Source: Macrostomum hystrix (taxonomy: Eukaryota > Platyhelminthes > Macrostomidae). From it: a stretch of DNA of 64,000 nucleotides. Where the stretch lies: NCBI GenBank assembly GCA_950097015.1, contig CATNEN010000003.1, positions 2,247,501 through 2,311,500 on the forward strand. The letters run 5' to 3'. Below, in pieces: positions 1 to 10,033 of the stretch. The notes under the pieces are model-generated. The model had not been told where the DNA came from. It saw only the letters and a program-made list of their open reading frames with translations, and did not search any database. The position numbers were made by a program, and so were the translations under genes. The stretch's first letter is position 1. Each line of letters opens with the position of its first letter.

Positions 1-457
1 GAATGCTAACACCAGACACATAAAGGAGAGTTAACATGCACAATAAGCCTGGCCAATGGGTATCAGCATCACCCAAGGCCTCCCATGCACAACCAGCGCT
101 GACACGAGGACAAGATTGTTTCAAACAGGAAACAGCCAAAAATGGGAACCTGCTGAACAAAACCACTGCGTGCAGTACTGCCATCGGCATAAACAATCGC
201 CGGAACGAATCAATATTAGAAAGAAGCAATAGTAATGAAGACTTACAGTAAGAAATAAATAACTAAAACATTCAAAAATTAGTCCGCGTTAGTCCCCGTT
301 ATTCATCTTAGCTTTGCAGCTGATCCGATTGCTTCGCTACTACAGATCTAACTTCGAGCTCCAAAGCTGATTGGCACGCACTTCATGAATTTCAGTCATA
401 ATTGGTCAGAAGATCCAGCGGAGTCTCGTGGAATCCGCGTCCTGGCGTGGTCGCCAA
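1..457 (-). mobile_element. Internal leader of a minus-strand LTR retrotransposon (partial)
   Basis: Read on the minus strand, this segment directly follows the LTR at 458-689. It begins with TTGGCGACCACGCC, which looks like a tRNA primer-binding site (TGGCGACC start) one base after the LTR end. The rest of the element would lie to the left, outside the window. No minus-strand reading frame of useful length is present, so this is probably untranslated leader. A 71-codon plus-strand frame at 36-251 has no recognisable features and is not called. Confidence 0.45.
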
Positions 458-689
458 TGTAGCTGGAACGATTTAAATTATATTTTTTCGAATTATCTTA
501 CTACGAAAGACTCGTATTTATTGCTTATATCAGCGCAACGCTCGCCCGCGACGCACACGAAAAAGACGTGAATATGACTTTAAAATATAAAGGGATTAAC
601 ATACATTATAACAAAGATAATAACTAGATAAATACATTACTTAAATAAACCAGCGCACCATTTTGAGGGAAAGGGACAATAATGTTACA
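458..689 (-). repeat. LTR of a minus-strand retrotransposon
   Basis: On the plus strand the block starts TGTAGC and ends TGTTACA, so on the minus strand it runs TGTAAC...GCTACA, with the TG...CA ends of an LTR. A primer-binding-site-like sequence follows on the minus strand. It contains AT-rich TATA-like and AATAAA-like strings. It is either the 5' LTR of an element running off the left edge or a partial copy. The target duplication cannot be tested because the other end is outside the window. Confidence 0.5.
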
Positions 690-959
690 ATTTAGTAAAC
701 TAAGTTCTAAGTTCTCCCTCCCACACACCGTTCTCGCTAACTTAGTAAAATATCATGTTACTGAAAACCCACAAGCTTCTTAAGGCAGTACGTGTATTTC
801 ATTAACCCTTCAAAGTCAAGAAAATCTAGCTACAAAGATCTATACTTTGTTCAAAATTTAATTTTTTTCAATTTTATTTAAAAATTTTCACTTGTGATGT
901 TTACCGAATGATGAAATTCAATAATAAAAGCTCTATACCTATGCAATCAAATCTTATCA

Positions 960-1264
960 TTGCTACGTGCCGTCAAAATAGCTTTCAACTGTTGACTCAA
1001 ATTACATTTTAACCTATAGCAAATTAAATTAGTTTCCACATAAAAAGCTTCGTGCAGTTGCTATAAATAGATGAGCTTCAACAATTGACTATAATTTCCT
1101 TAATGACTTTGACTTGTGAACAAATTAGTTTAATTTCTATCATAAAAGCATCGTGCAGTTACTATCATCAGGTGATTCGTTTTCGATTCGCTTCTATAAA
1201 TACAAGTTTCAAAATTTTGGTCTTTTCACGAGCTTTCTAATCACTACACCAGCTAGCAGCAAGA
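960..1264 (+). promoter_or_regulatory. Promoter region of the Polinton-like block
   Basis: TATAAATA occurs at 1195-1202, about 63 bases before the ATG at 1265, a reasonable spacing for a TATA promoter with a short 5' UTR. A second TATAAATA lies at 1062-1069. The region contains two imperfect direct copies about 100 bp apart, each with a TCAAC...TTGACT string, an AAATTAGTTT string and an ATAAAAGC..TCGTGCAGTT string. The 690-960 stretch is AT-rich with nothing else recognised. Confidence 0.4.
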
Positions 1265-2184
1265 ATGTCTTACTACGCAGCTGAATCACTGCTAAAGTCT
1301 AACATGAGACCTATCTTCCACATTGGCGAGATCGAGTCGACAGTCAACGGTTCGTGTTTGTTTCGATCGGTGGGTTGGAAGTCAGGTCCAGAGGCAAAGG
1401 GCTGGCACCCGATCATCTTCCAGTCCGCCGGACCAGTTGAGCTACTTCGAGGCATCACCGAGCGAGCGGAATACGAGGCAGCTAGCAAGAATGACTCACG
1501 CGATGTCATCGGCATAACGTTTAGAAAGGAGTGTTGTGATCAGGATTTAGTCGACTGTCTTCGGTGAGTATAATTATGTGTTTTACATTTCCTCATAAAG
1601 CTTGTATTTGTCACTAGTAACCTACCTCATAGTTCTTATAACCAAATTGTAGAGTCTAAGCAACAAAACTTAGACACGAAATTAAATTATGCATTTAGAA
1701 TGGAACTAGAGTTTGTTCTCCCTACAACTAATATTTACCTTCAATTCAACCAGCACACAAGTGTACAGGTTATAATTTTGTAAATTGCTGCAGCTTTTTA
1801 TCTAGCGAATAATTTTTTCCTAAACTCAAGCAGCGTCTAACTTGGATTTTAATCCTCTCTTTTTATCCAGAGTTATAGAAAGAGGTATCGAAACTAAACT
1901 GTGTGAAATTGGCGATGGACGAACGTTAGTGCGACTAACGAAGTCATTGTCAGATGAAGTGGTGCTGAATAATAGGCAGCAGCAGTGGATCACAATCAAG
2001 GCAGCATACCCGTGCGCCACCTTCATGGTGAACGAAGCAAATCCTGACGGAGTCGAAGTTCCGCTGGCCAACTTCAAGGGTTTGAGCGGAAAATATCTAG
2101 TCTCGCTTCAAGGAGCGAGTCTGTTCTCTCCGAAAGGTAGCATCACGTGGAGGTTAACCTTGTGTGCGTTCGATAATTTTGATT
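1265..2184 (+). CDS. Unrecognised two-exon protein of the Polinton-like block
   Basis: The first exon runs 1265-1563 from an ATG. A GTGAGT donor follows at 1564 and a good acceptor (TTTTTATCCAG) ends at 1870, leaving a 307-bp intron. The phase-2 junction makes an arginine codon and keeps the frame open across the splice to a TAA at about 2184, giving roughly 204 residues. The composition is that of a soluble mixed alpha/beta protein. I do not recognise the family. The next frame begins while this one ends and encodes a basic Ser/Lys/Pro linker with an acidic tail, so the two may originally have been one DNA-binding protein broken by a frameshift. It lies just upstream of a TBP-like and a PolB frame, which suggests a viral-type DNA-binding or structural role; that is inference. 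Confidence 0.45.
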
Positions 2185-2214
2185 AAGGAGACCCGTCTGA
2201 CTCCCGATAACAGT

Positions 2215-2562
2215 ATGTTCAGTGTAGTGCATCAGCATATCAAGACTGCGATTGGTGAGCACAGAAGCTCTTCTTCATCCAGAGCCGCTTCACCAAACCC
2301 AGCCAACAAGCAGAAAGCCCAAGTTCCCGCTCGAAGCCCATCACCAGCCAAGAAGCCTGCTGCGAAGAAGCGTTCCAAGCCGGTTACCAGCCCCGCAATC
2401 AAGACAAATAAGCGATCAAAGACGACTACTGACAAGATCGATTGGATTCACTCGCCACCAGCCAAGGCTTTGGTGAGTGCGCCGCAAGAAGGAAACGGAG
2501 TGGCGTCGAACTTAGACGACACAGACTCCGACTCTACTGATTCATTTTCTTCAGATGAGTAA
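2215..2562 (+). CDS. Basic Ser/Pro/Lys-rich protein with acidic C-terminal tail
   Basis: The frame is open from about 2164, with the first ATG at 2215. It encodes a serine run, then an Ala/Pro/Lys-rich basic segment with several KKR/KRSK clusters that could act as nuclear localisation or DNA-binding patches. It ends in an Asp/Ser-rich tail (DDTDSDSTDSFSSDE). A basic linker plus short acidic tail resembles the C-terminal parts of single-strand-DNA-binding or scaffold proteins of DNA viruses, but there is no diagnostic domain. It overlaps the end of the preceding frame by about 20 bases in another frame, so it may be that protein's displaced C-terminal half. Confidence 0.4.
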   Translation: MFSVVHQHIKTAIGEHRSSSSSRAASPNPANKQKAQVPARSPSPAKKPAAKKRSKPVTSPAIKTNKRSKTTTDKIDWIHSPPAKALVSAPQEGNGVASNLDDTDSDSTDSFSSDE

Positions 2563-2585
2563 ATCATTATTGTGACTCTTTGCAG

Positions 2586-3297
2586 AATAACTTCATTATT
2601 TGTATTTTTATTATGTTACCACCCATACGCTCGTATAGGCCTTAATTATTTCGCACGCCACTCGGTTATTCCAAATTTTTTATTAGCCGATAAAACTGTA
2701 AGCCCATTTTCACAAGTCCTTCCTTACTGTTTCCAGCGGCTTGTTCTCCTAATATTTAGCGCCAGTCTTCTAAATCCTAGGCAATGTGAGAATTTCGATT
2801 TGAGGCTAATCGAGTTAATTTTACAATCAAAGGGTTGTGCTTGCAAATTATTTCGAAACAGACCAACTATGCTAAAGACGTGCTTTTCCTATCTAACTGT
2901 TCAGTCTTATCCGAGTGGCAAAATTTCAATATTTGGTTGCTTGTCAAATTGGCAATTAATTTGTGCTTTACGCTTTATTAATGATAACCTTTACGCAATA
3001 GATTTCGACTCAATCAGACTTCAAACCAGTACCTATGTAGGTTTTATTGACGATTTTTATTGGCCAAATAACTGTTTTCAGCTGCTAAAATCAATGATCG
3101 GTCATCATTCAAACTATAAAATATCATACGATGATGAAAACTTTCCTCAAGCAGTTTCAATTCGATCAATTTCTAATCCTAAGCTTTTTTGTAACATATT
3201 TTTTTCAAAAAACTTTGTCATTATGGGTGTACAAGGAGAACAAGATTTGCAATTCGTGCTCAGTCTTCTTAAACACGCGCTGCAATCAATCTGTTAA
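2586..3297 (+). CDS. TATA-binding-protein-like (TBP fold) protein of the Polinton-like block
   Basis: The open frame encodes about 235 residues without an early ATG; it follows a possible acceptor (CTCTTTGCAG at 2576-2585), so an upstream exon is likely. The second half matches the TBP repeat layout: an asparagine/leucine strand, then HHSNYKISYDDENFPQAV, corresponding to the 'Y-x-P-E-x-F-P' segment, then an IR strand, NPKLFCNIFFSKNFVIMGVQ, corresponding to 'P-x-x-x-LIF-x-SGK-x-x-x-TGA', and a closing helix. The first half has a weaker copy around YPSGKISIFGC, the expected two-repeat saddle. TBP recognises TATA boxes in transcription initiation. TBP-like genes are known in some large DNA viruses. 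Assignment rests on pattern reading only. Confidence 0.5.
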
Positions 3298-3485
3298 TCT
3301 GTTAATCAAATCGACCCTTTAAACCATCAATATTTCTTTCATTTAAAAACTAAGTACCTATTATCCTTCCTCTCGTTTTTTAAAAGACTTATATACCTAG
3401 TTTGTAAAGCAATTACACATTTCAATTTTTTCTATTCACTCATTAACCATTAACCTACTCATTTAATTACAGCCATAATGATCAA

Positions 3486-5425
3486 ATGCCTCGAGCAAGG
3501 TGCAATGTTTGCCAACGCGTTTTCAGCGGTCAGGCGGAACTGCATGCACACTCGCATGGCGAGTGCTTTGCGCCTGAAAACCTGCTCTCTGCACCCATTA
3601 ACCGTCTGACTAACAATCCTCCCAATGATTGGTCTGTTGTGCTACGCGAATCAAGCCACAAGGGACGTGTCAACTTTGTCGAATTCAGACCACAGCAACA
3701 ACAGCGGCTGCCTAGCGAACTGATTGCCAATCTTCGAGAACCGATATACAACCTCTTCGAAAGATTGGTTCAGCCGGTCTAGTGCTGCGAACCTGTGTCC
3801 ATCTGAAATTGAAGTTATCTCGTCCAAAGTCAGAAGATGGTGAGAGTATCGAAACAATTTCTGCCTACTTTAACACCAATATGGCGACAATAACATTTGA
3901 CGAGACGACAATGGCAAATAGTGACTTGACTCTATCACCAGACGCATTCAATGACTGGTTTTCGCGCGTAATCTCCACTCTAGTAACAAAAATTGACAAC
4001 TTCCAAACACGCGGTAGTAACTGGCAATTTGAGCACATTGAACAACTTGATCTAATGCTATGCATTTACCGCAAATCCAGAGCTCGATTAATCAATTCAA
4101 CCGAGCTTGGAGGTGGCGGAGGGGCCGGCGGGGGGCCCGCGCGGGCGCGGCGGCCTGATCCGAACGGACCGACCCGATCCGACCCGAAACGACAAGCCTT
4201 CAAGGTACCGATTTCTATTGGCCGAATGACTGGTGCAGTCTTGTACTTAAAGCCGCACAGAGCTAATCAGTTGGATTGTTTTCGTTGGGCTATTATCGCG
4301 AGTGTGTTTCATCCTTACACAACGAACCCGAGTAAAAAGTCGAGCTATGCGCAGTGGCAGGGAGAGTTCAACTTTGGCCGATTCGCAAATGGACCAGCTA
4401 GCCATTCCAAATCATCGTATAGAAAGTTTTGCCGCAAGAATCCTAAGCTTAGTCTCCGTGTCTTTGTCTGGAATCATGAAGAAAAGACTATTACTCTCTT
4501 CTTTTCACATCGAAGCAACAGTGAAGGTGATAGGTATTTTGCCAATTGCTTGTTTGTACCGCGTTACGGACAATTTGCGTTTGGTCATTACATGCCAGTC
4601 AAGAATTTGAATCGTTTAATGAGTACACGCAGCAAACAACGGAGGTTTTGTCCCGACTGCCTAGTTTCTTTTCCATGCATCACTTCTTGGGATTATATTT
4701 TAAATGTGCATTCTTGTGTAAATCATAATAATGAAAAGTCCACTACCATCGAAGAGTGGACTTCAGATGTTGTACCACAGATTCGCGAGACAAAGTATAA
4801 GCCAGTAGAAAGAATGCCACGAGAAGAGGATGCTCACGTCAAATTCAAGAGTTTTGAAGCTCAGCTACCGTCACTGTACGTCATGTATGCCGATATGGAG
4901 TGTCTTTGCGCGCCACCAGACAAGCATCAGGCGGTTAATGTGCTTGAGGTGCATGAACCGATTTGTTTAGCCTATCGATTAGTAACTTGTCCAGAACTGA
5001 AATTGACACCTCGCCTAAAGGCAGCTGTTGGCATGACCAGAGAGAAACCGTGTGAGGTGATTTACACACCACCAAATGGTGAGAATTGTGTTAGATAATT
5101 TTTGCGGCGACTTAAAACGATTGCTAGCGAAATTTGTCTACATGTACAAAGTGAATCCTACACTCCACTTTTGCGCAAGTATTTACATCTAAGCAAGTCC
5201 AAGGCATAGAATGCAGCGTGTCAATTGTGCAAGAAATCATTTAAAGAGGATGAAAAGAAGGTACTTGATCATTGTCACTTGACAGGTCTTCCACGTGGCG
5301 TGCTGTGTGTCTCTTGCAACAGGAAGTTGAGTCTTAGGCGCTATCGTCTCATTGTTTATTTTCATAACTTAGCCTCGTATGATGGCAAGTTTCTAGTGCG
5401 AGAAATTTATGAATTAGTCCCTTAG
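3486..5425 (+). pseudogene. polB: Polinton/adintovirus-type protein-primed DNA polymerase B, broken and 3'-truncated
   Basis: The ATG at 3486 opens with a C2H2-type finger (CNVCQRVF...). A frameshift near 3775 moves the reading to the frame 3782-5098. That part has the N-terminal layout of Maverick/adintovirus PolB: a hydrophobic IEQLDLMLCIYR segment, a CFRWAI segment, a CPDC...C zinc-binding segment (4651 on) and the first exonuclease motif YADMEC (about 4887). In-frame stops follow at about 5096 and 5205. The same frame then continues with CXXC, LDHCHLTG, CNRKL and FHNLASYDGKF (the second exonuclease region) and stops at 5425. No polymerase palm motifs (SLYP, DTDS) follow, so the catalytic half is missing. 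A GC-rich insert at about 4109-4195 interrupts the otherwise AT-rich gene. It cannot encode a working polymerase. Confidence 0.8.
4109..4195 (+). other. GC-rich low-complexity insert inside PolB
   Basis: About 87 bases of almost pure G/C, followed by a CCGA(C/T)CCGA-type run, encode Gly/Ala/Arg then Pro/Asp/Arg. The flanking PolB sequence is AT-rich and the frame is kept through the insert. It replaces the position where PolB proteins of this type normally have a short loop before the CF.WAI segment. Confidence 0.55.
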
Positions 5426-6684
5426 TCCCTAGGTCCCTAAGCAGCAGTGTTGGACACAAAGTGAAATTAAATTCTATTTGGATTCTTGTTTTTAATTTTA
5501 GATTTTTTGGCTTATTACTATAAGTAGTGAGTGTGGGCGTCACCACCCTATACGAGACTGGGTTGAGTCTATAACTTATACACAGACCACATAAGAGCCT
5601 GACGGTGTTTCTTGTTAGACTGGCCCCAGTGTGTTGCCTGTTAGACAGGGCTGGTTTCGAAGCGATATTGTTAGATATAGGTAGTATAATGCGAGTCCTT
5701 ATAGAATTTCATTTTGATAAAAAAGTCAGTTGCGTGCAAATTCTGTTACTGACAGTAGTCTGTCGTAGTTTTATGTTAGTCATATCGGAAGCGACCTTAC
5801 GAAAATCAGGAGTTTTATCGGAAAAAGTGAGCATTATTATAAAACAGAGTTCTTTAGCAAGGTTTTAAAGAAATTTTCTTGTTTTGTGCAACTCATTTCG
5901 GCAGCGATCCGATCGCTTCTGGTAAGACAGGCTAATGTTTTAAAATCTTACTTATCTAAATTTACTTCAATTTTCATAAGTTATCTAATCAGTTTTCGTT
6001 GTTAAAACGAATCCCCGAAGGACTGGGCGCGGATCAGTTTCGAGAAACTCTACCGCTGAATTTTAAAATATATTTGACCGTGTTAATTAAAAATTTACAA
6101 GTGATTCGATCTGGATAGTTTACGAATATTGAAAATAGAACAATAAAACAATAAAACAATAACTCAATATTTGGCAATATTTAGGCATGCATTGGGATAT
6201 AAAAAGGGAGAATATACAGGGGGAATCCCGCACAAAGAAGGGATCTAATAAAAAAGGGAAATCTAAAAGGCATGCGTGCAGGAATATTTGTGAGCGCAAT
6301 TAAAAGCTTTATGAATACTTGTTAAAGAAATATAGAAAATAACAGTAGTAAATTGAAACATAAAATGCGAATTTAAAAACATTTCTAGGCAATGCTGCAC
6401 ATTTGAAGTAGAAAAAATAAGCAAAACTAAAGACGAAGCATTTATTTGGGAATTAAAAACTCTTGTATATAAAAAGCTAGCAGTTCCTGAATAAAGAGCA
6501 CAAGTGACAATACTGCCATTAGTACTCATAGGCAATAAAAGACATTAAGTCAGTAGGAAAAGAGCGTAAAGAATGGAATAACAGACCAGCTGAGCACAGC
6601 TCACCAGCCCTCTTGAGCTCAGGCAGCTATTTAAATTTTATCTTAGTTTACTTTCAGGGCCATGGGTCTCAGAGACTGTTCAGC
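5426..6684. other. Non-coding stretch between PolB relic and LINE copy A
   Basis: AT-rich sequence without a supported gene. It starts with a short TTAGTCCC/TAGGTCCC direct repeat just after the PolB stop, where the Polinton relic is cut. The part near 6580-6684 is probably the 3' UTR of the minus-strand LINE copy A. A segment near 5900 (GCAGCGATCCGATCGCTTC) resembles one at 319 in the LTR-element leader, too short to interpret. Confidence 0.4.
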
Positions 6685-6708
6685 CCTGGATTGGGAGTGG
6701 GTTCTGCC
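6685..6708 (-). pseudogene. LINE copy A, last codons of ORF2 (beyond the hAT insertion)
   Basis: If the hAT at 6709-11401 and one copy of its 8-bp duplication are removed, the minus-strand LINE frame runs on without interruption for seven codons (PLPIQG, then TGA near 6685). This shows that the sequences on both sides of the hAT were one LINE. The 3' UTR continues to lower coordinates; no poly(A) tail is evident. Confidence 0.7.
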
Positions 6709-7530
6709 TAGGGATGCCAACCGGTTTAAAAAAACGGTTTTTAGCAGGAAAACCGGTTCTAAAAAAACGTTTTTGTCCAGTTTTTTTGACGGCTTTGATT
6801 GGGTTTTTTATTTTAATTATGTCTCAGAGTCACAATTTTTGCACCTTGGAGAAAAAATAACTGGTAACAAAATTTTTCTAAATCGTTACTTTGTAACTTC
6901 ATAATCGTAATTCGTAGTTGTAGTTGTAGAGTCTGAATTCCTGAAAATAATATGAAAAACCTCGGAGTCCGCTGGACTCAGTAGTACTCAGTGTCAGCAT
7001 GGTAATTAAATAAAAATACATGTATAGAATTAGAGTTTATATAAGGCCTATTACGCATTTATATAAAGTAGAGTAGAGAGAATATAGTAATATACAGACA
7101 CAAAATAATATATATATTATATATATATATATGACAATATATATTTGAATTCTATTTTTTATGCAAAATAGAATAGTATATACTCGTAGTATATACTATA
7201 CATAAGTCTATCTATAGTCGTATAGAGTAATAGTAATGGGCCTCATAAAATACAGTTATATATTATATACATATACACTTGTCGAATGTAAGTTGTAGTT
7301 GTAAACTTGTAATTGTAGGCCAGTTAAGGTAAGTTTTAATGTAATTGTAGTCCAACTCAGTCTTTTCTTACTCTTAGTGGTCTTTAACTGTTTAGTATTA
7401 GTACTAGTCATATTAGCAGTATTAGTGGTACTGTATTAGTAAATTTAATAAAATGACTTGTATATTAATTGTATATCAATATAAAAATACTTGTATATTA
7501 AATTTATTTTTGTAATTTTGTCTCACAAAG

Positions 7531-9489
7531 ATTCAAACCAAGGGCAGCTCAACATCGAGTATGCGAGCACATCTGAAAAATGTGCATGGAATCTCTATTG
7601 ATTCTCAGGCTAAAGCTTTGGCTGAAACGCCTGAAAACATTGCACTAGGTGGAGGAGCAGGAACTAATTCCACACCTGGAGCTCAGCAAAAAAGACCAGC
7701 TGCTGAGCCTTTGGCTTCTACCACAAATAAGCCTGCGTCAACATCAAGTTCTGGCAACCAGCTTCTTGGCTCAGCTGCTTTGCCAAAGCAACCAAAAATT
7801 GTCGAATTCATGAGCCGAAATGACTCGAAAGCAAGAAGACGACAATGCTGTTTTTGCTCGAATGGTTGCCAAGGATGGCCTCGCTTTCCAACTATTCATC
7901 ACATCGGAAGACATTCGAGCTGGCCTCCATGCTCGAGGTTTCAAGGTCCCAAAGTCTAGAGAGACAATTAAATCACGAGTCATGCAATTTGCTGATTTCA
8001 TTGAAGCACAAATCAAGGCTGACCTGGTGCAACGACGTGAATCTGGTGAGCGATTTGCTGTGACTCTTGATGAATGGACAGGAAGAAACAACAGACATTA
8101 TATGAACATAAATGTTCACCTTGAAGACCACACGAGCCATAATCTGGGTCTGTTGCGAGTTCAGGGATCCCCAAATGCTGAAGCTTGCTTGGAGTTGCTG
8201 ACTGAGCGTCTTAACAATCTAGGCTTGAACATTAAACGTGACATTGTTGCATGCACAACGGATGCAGCTGCCATGATGGTGAAGTTCGGGCGGCTAATCG
8301 AGTCTGAGCACCATCTTTGCTTCGCACATGGTGTTCATTTGGCAGTTTCGGATGTGTTGTATAGCCGTGCAACCACCTTGGACTCCGAAGCAACTTTGGG
8401 AGATTACTCCCAAACGAGCTGGATGAGCTGGATGCTATTGCTGCTGATGCGGAGGATGCCGATGCCGATCCAGCTACTCTGTGGGAATTCGAAACTGACG
8501 ATCTGGCTTCTGCAGTTGAGCTTAAACCAACTGTTCAAAATGTGGTCAAAAAAGTTCGGCAAGTTGTCAAGCTTTTTCGAAAATCACCTGTGCGCAATGA
8601 CACTCTCCAGGCTTTTGTCAAAGCGAGTCATGGCTCAGAGTTGAGTCTCCTGTTAGATGTTCGGACGCGATGGAACTCACTCCTGTACATGGTAGATCGG
8701 TTTCTAGAGATTGCAAAGCCTGTACAGAACGCAATGATCCAGTGTGATCTCGAATGGCCATTTGATCGTCAGGACATTCAACTCCTGAATGAGATCAGTC
8801 AGGCTCTAAAGCCTATTGAGCTTGTTGTGAAAACTCTCTGTCGGCGTGAATGCACTATTGTAACTGCAATTAGTGCAGTCGAATTCGCCACCATTACGCT
8901 CGCAAGCCAGAAAAGTGCCATTGCGGGTGAGCTCGCTGCTGCTCTAAAATCACGCGTTCAAGATCGTTGTGGATCGACTGTTACAGCAGCAAATTTTCTT
9001 TTCCGATATGGCAACAGCAACACTGACTCAAAGTGCGAGCTCAACTTCGTCAAGTACACTTTGATCGCATTGGCGGAAAAACTAGAGCTGTGCCCTCTCC
9101 CAGAATCTGAGGTGGAGCCAACCTCTGGTAGCAGCACTGACTTGGCCTCGGCGCTGCCTCCAGTGCAGACTCAGCAACTTCAACACGAGACACCATGTCC
9201 ACTGGCATCATCATCCTTGGAGGATCAACTTGAGGCATTTCTCAGAAGAAGTCCTCAACTGCAACTGCAAGTATGCTCAACTCTGGAGAGTCGCATTGGC
9301 CGTGAACTGGAGTTCCTTCGCATTGCGCATCAGCGGGGAACACTGCTGACACAGCTTTTTGATAAGCTTCTACTAATTCCGCCAACAAGTGTTAAAGCCG
9401 CTAGTGGCCTTTTTCTATCAAAGGTCAGGTCCCGGTTGTCAGACAGGACACTGTCCCGGCTGATTATGCTTCGTCACTATTTTTTTTAA
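7531..9489 (+). pseudogene. hAT transposase with BED finger, frame-broken
   Basis: The frame opens before the ATG at 7561 and shows the second half of a BED finger (TKGSSTSSMRAHLKNVHG); the Cys half must be in an upstream exon, and a possible acceptor ends at 7529. After a frame change near 7815 come the hAT core blocks: LDEWTGRNNRHYMNINVH, ACTTDAAAMMVKFGR and CFAHGVHLAVSDVLY. A second change near 8400 leads into an acidic stretch and then KKVRQVVKLFRKSP, LDVRTRWNS and the C-terminal dimerisation block ending RSRLSDRTLSRLIMLRHYF. The protein would cut and paste the hAT through an RNase-H-fold DDE site. Both breaks could be short introns, but single-base frameshifts look simpler. Confidence 0.8.
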
Positions 9490-9532
9490 GTGATTTTTCT
9501 GAATTTACTAAAGAGTAAAGACTATATTTATG

Positions 9533-10033
9533 CAGTGTTGGGCATCGTTAGATTTTTTTAACTTCGTTAAGTTAATAAGCGTTAACAAAAAAACTTTAAC
9601 TTTAACTTCAACTTTAAAAAAATAAATTTAACTTCGTTAATAAAAGTTAAAAGTTAAATTTACTCAAATTTAGTCCTGAATATATTAAGCTGCACCAGAG
9701 TACCCGTATTTTCCATTTGCCCTTTCATACTGGTTCTGATTCCTGAATTGGAATTACTCTGCTTCTGGAACTTATCGTGAACTTTCTCGTGAAAAGTCTA
9801 GTCATGGACTCGTTATGTAAAAAATTAACCCGGAAGCAAGAAAGCTTCCTAGATTTGTAAATGTCTCATAAATATGTTAACGGACCAAGCCAATTGTTAA
9901 ATTGAAAAAAAGTAACAAAAATTCGTTAAAAAGTTAACCCGAAAAAAATTAACTTAGGTCCGTTAACTTTTAAGAAAAAACTTAACGCTTATTAACATTT
10001 TAACGCTTTTTAACGGACCAATGCCCAACACTG
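9533..10033. mobile_element. Non-autonomous hAT MITE, 501 bp
   Basis: Perfect 13-bp terminal inverted repeats (CAGTGTTGGGCAT at the left, ATGCCCAACACTG at the right) and an exact 8-bp target duplication TATTTATG (9525-9532 and 10034-10041). The interior is AT-rich with many GTTAA/TTAAC strings and an inverted AATAAGCGTTAA motif, and has no coding capacity. It sits in the 3' part of the larger hAT, so it is the youngest of three nested insertions. Confidence 0.9.

Noticed and set aside
36-251. 71-codon plus-strand frame at the left edge
   Set aside because: No recognisable domain, and it lies antisense within the leader of a minus-strand LTR element.
5890-6130. Possible second LTR-element leader, with short similarity to 319-440
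   Set aside because: The shared strings (about 20 bases with mismatches) are too short, and no LTR ends could be defined.
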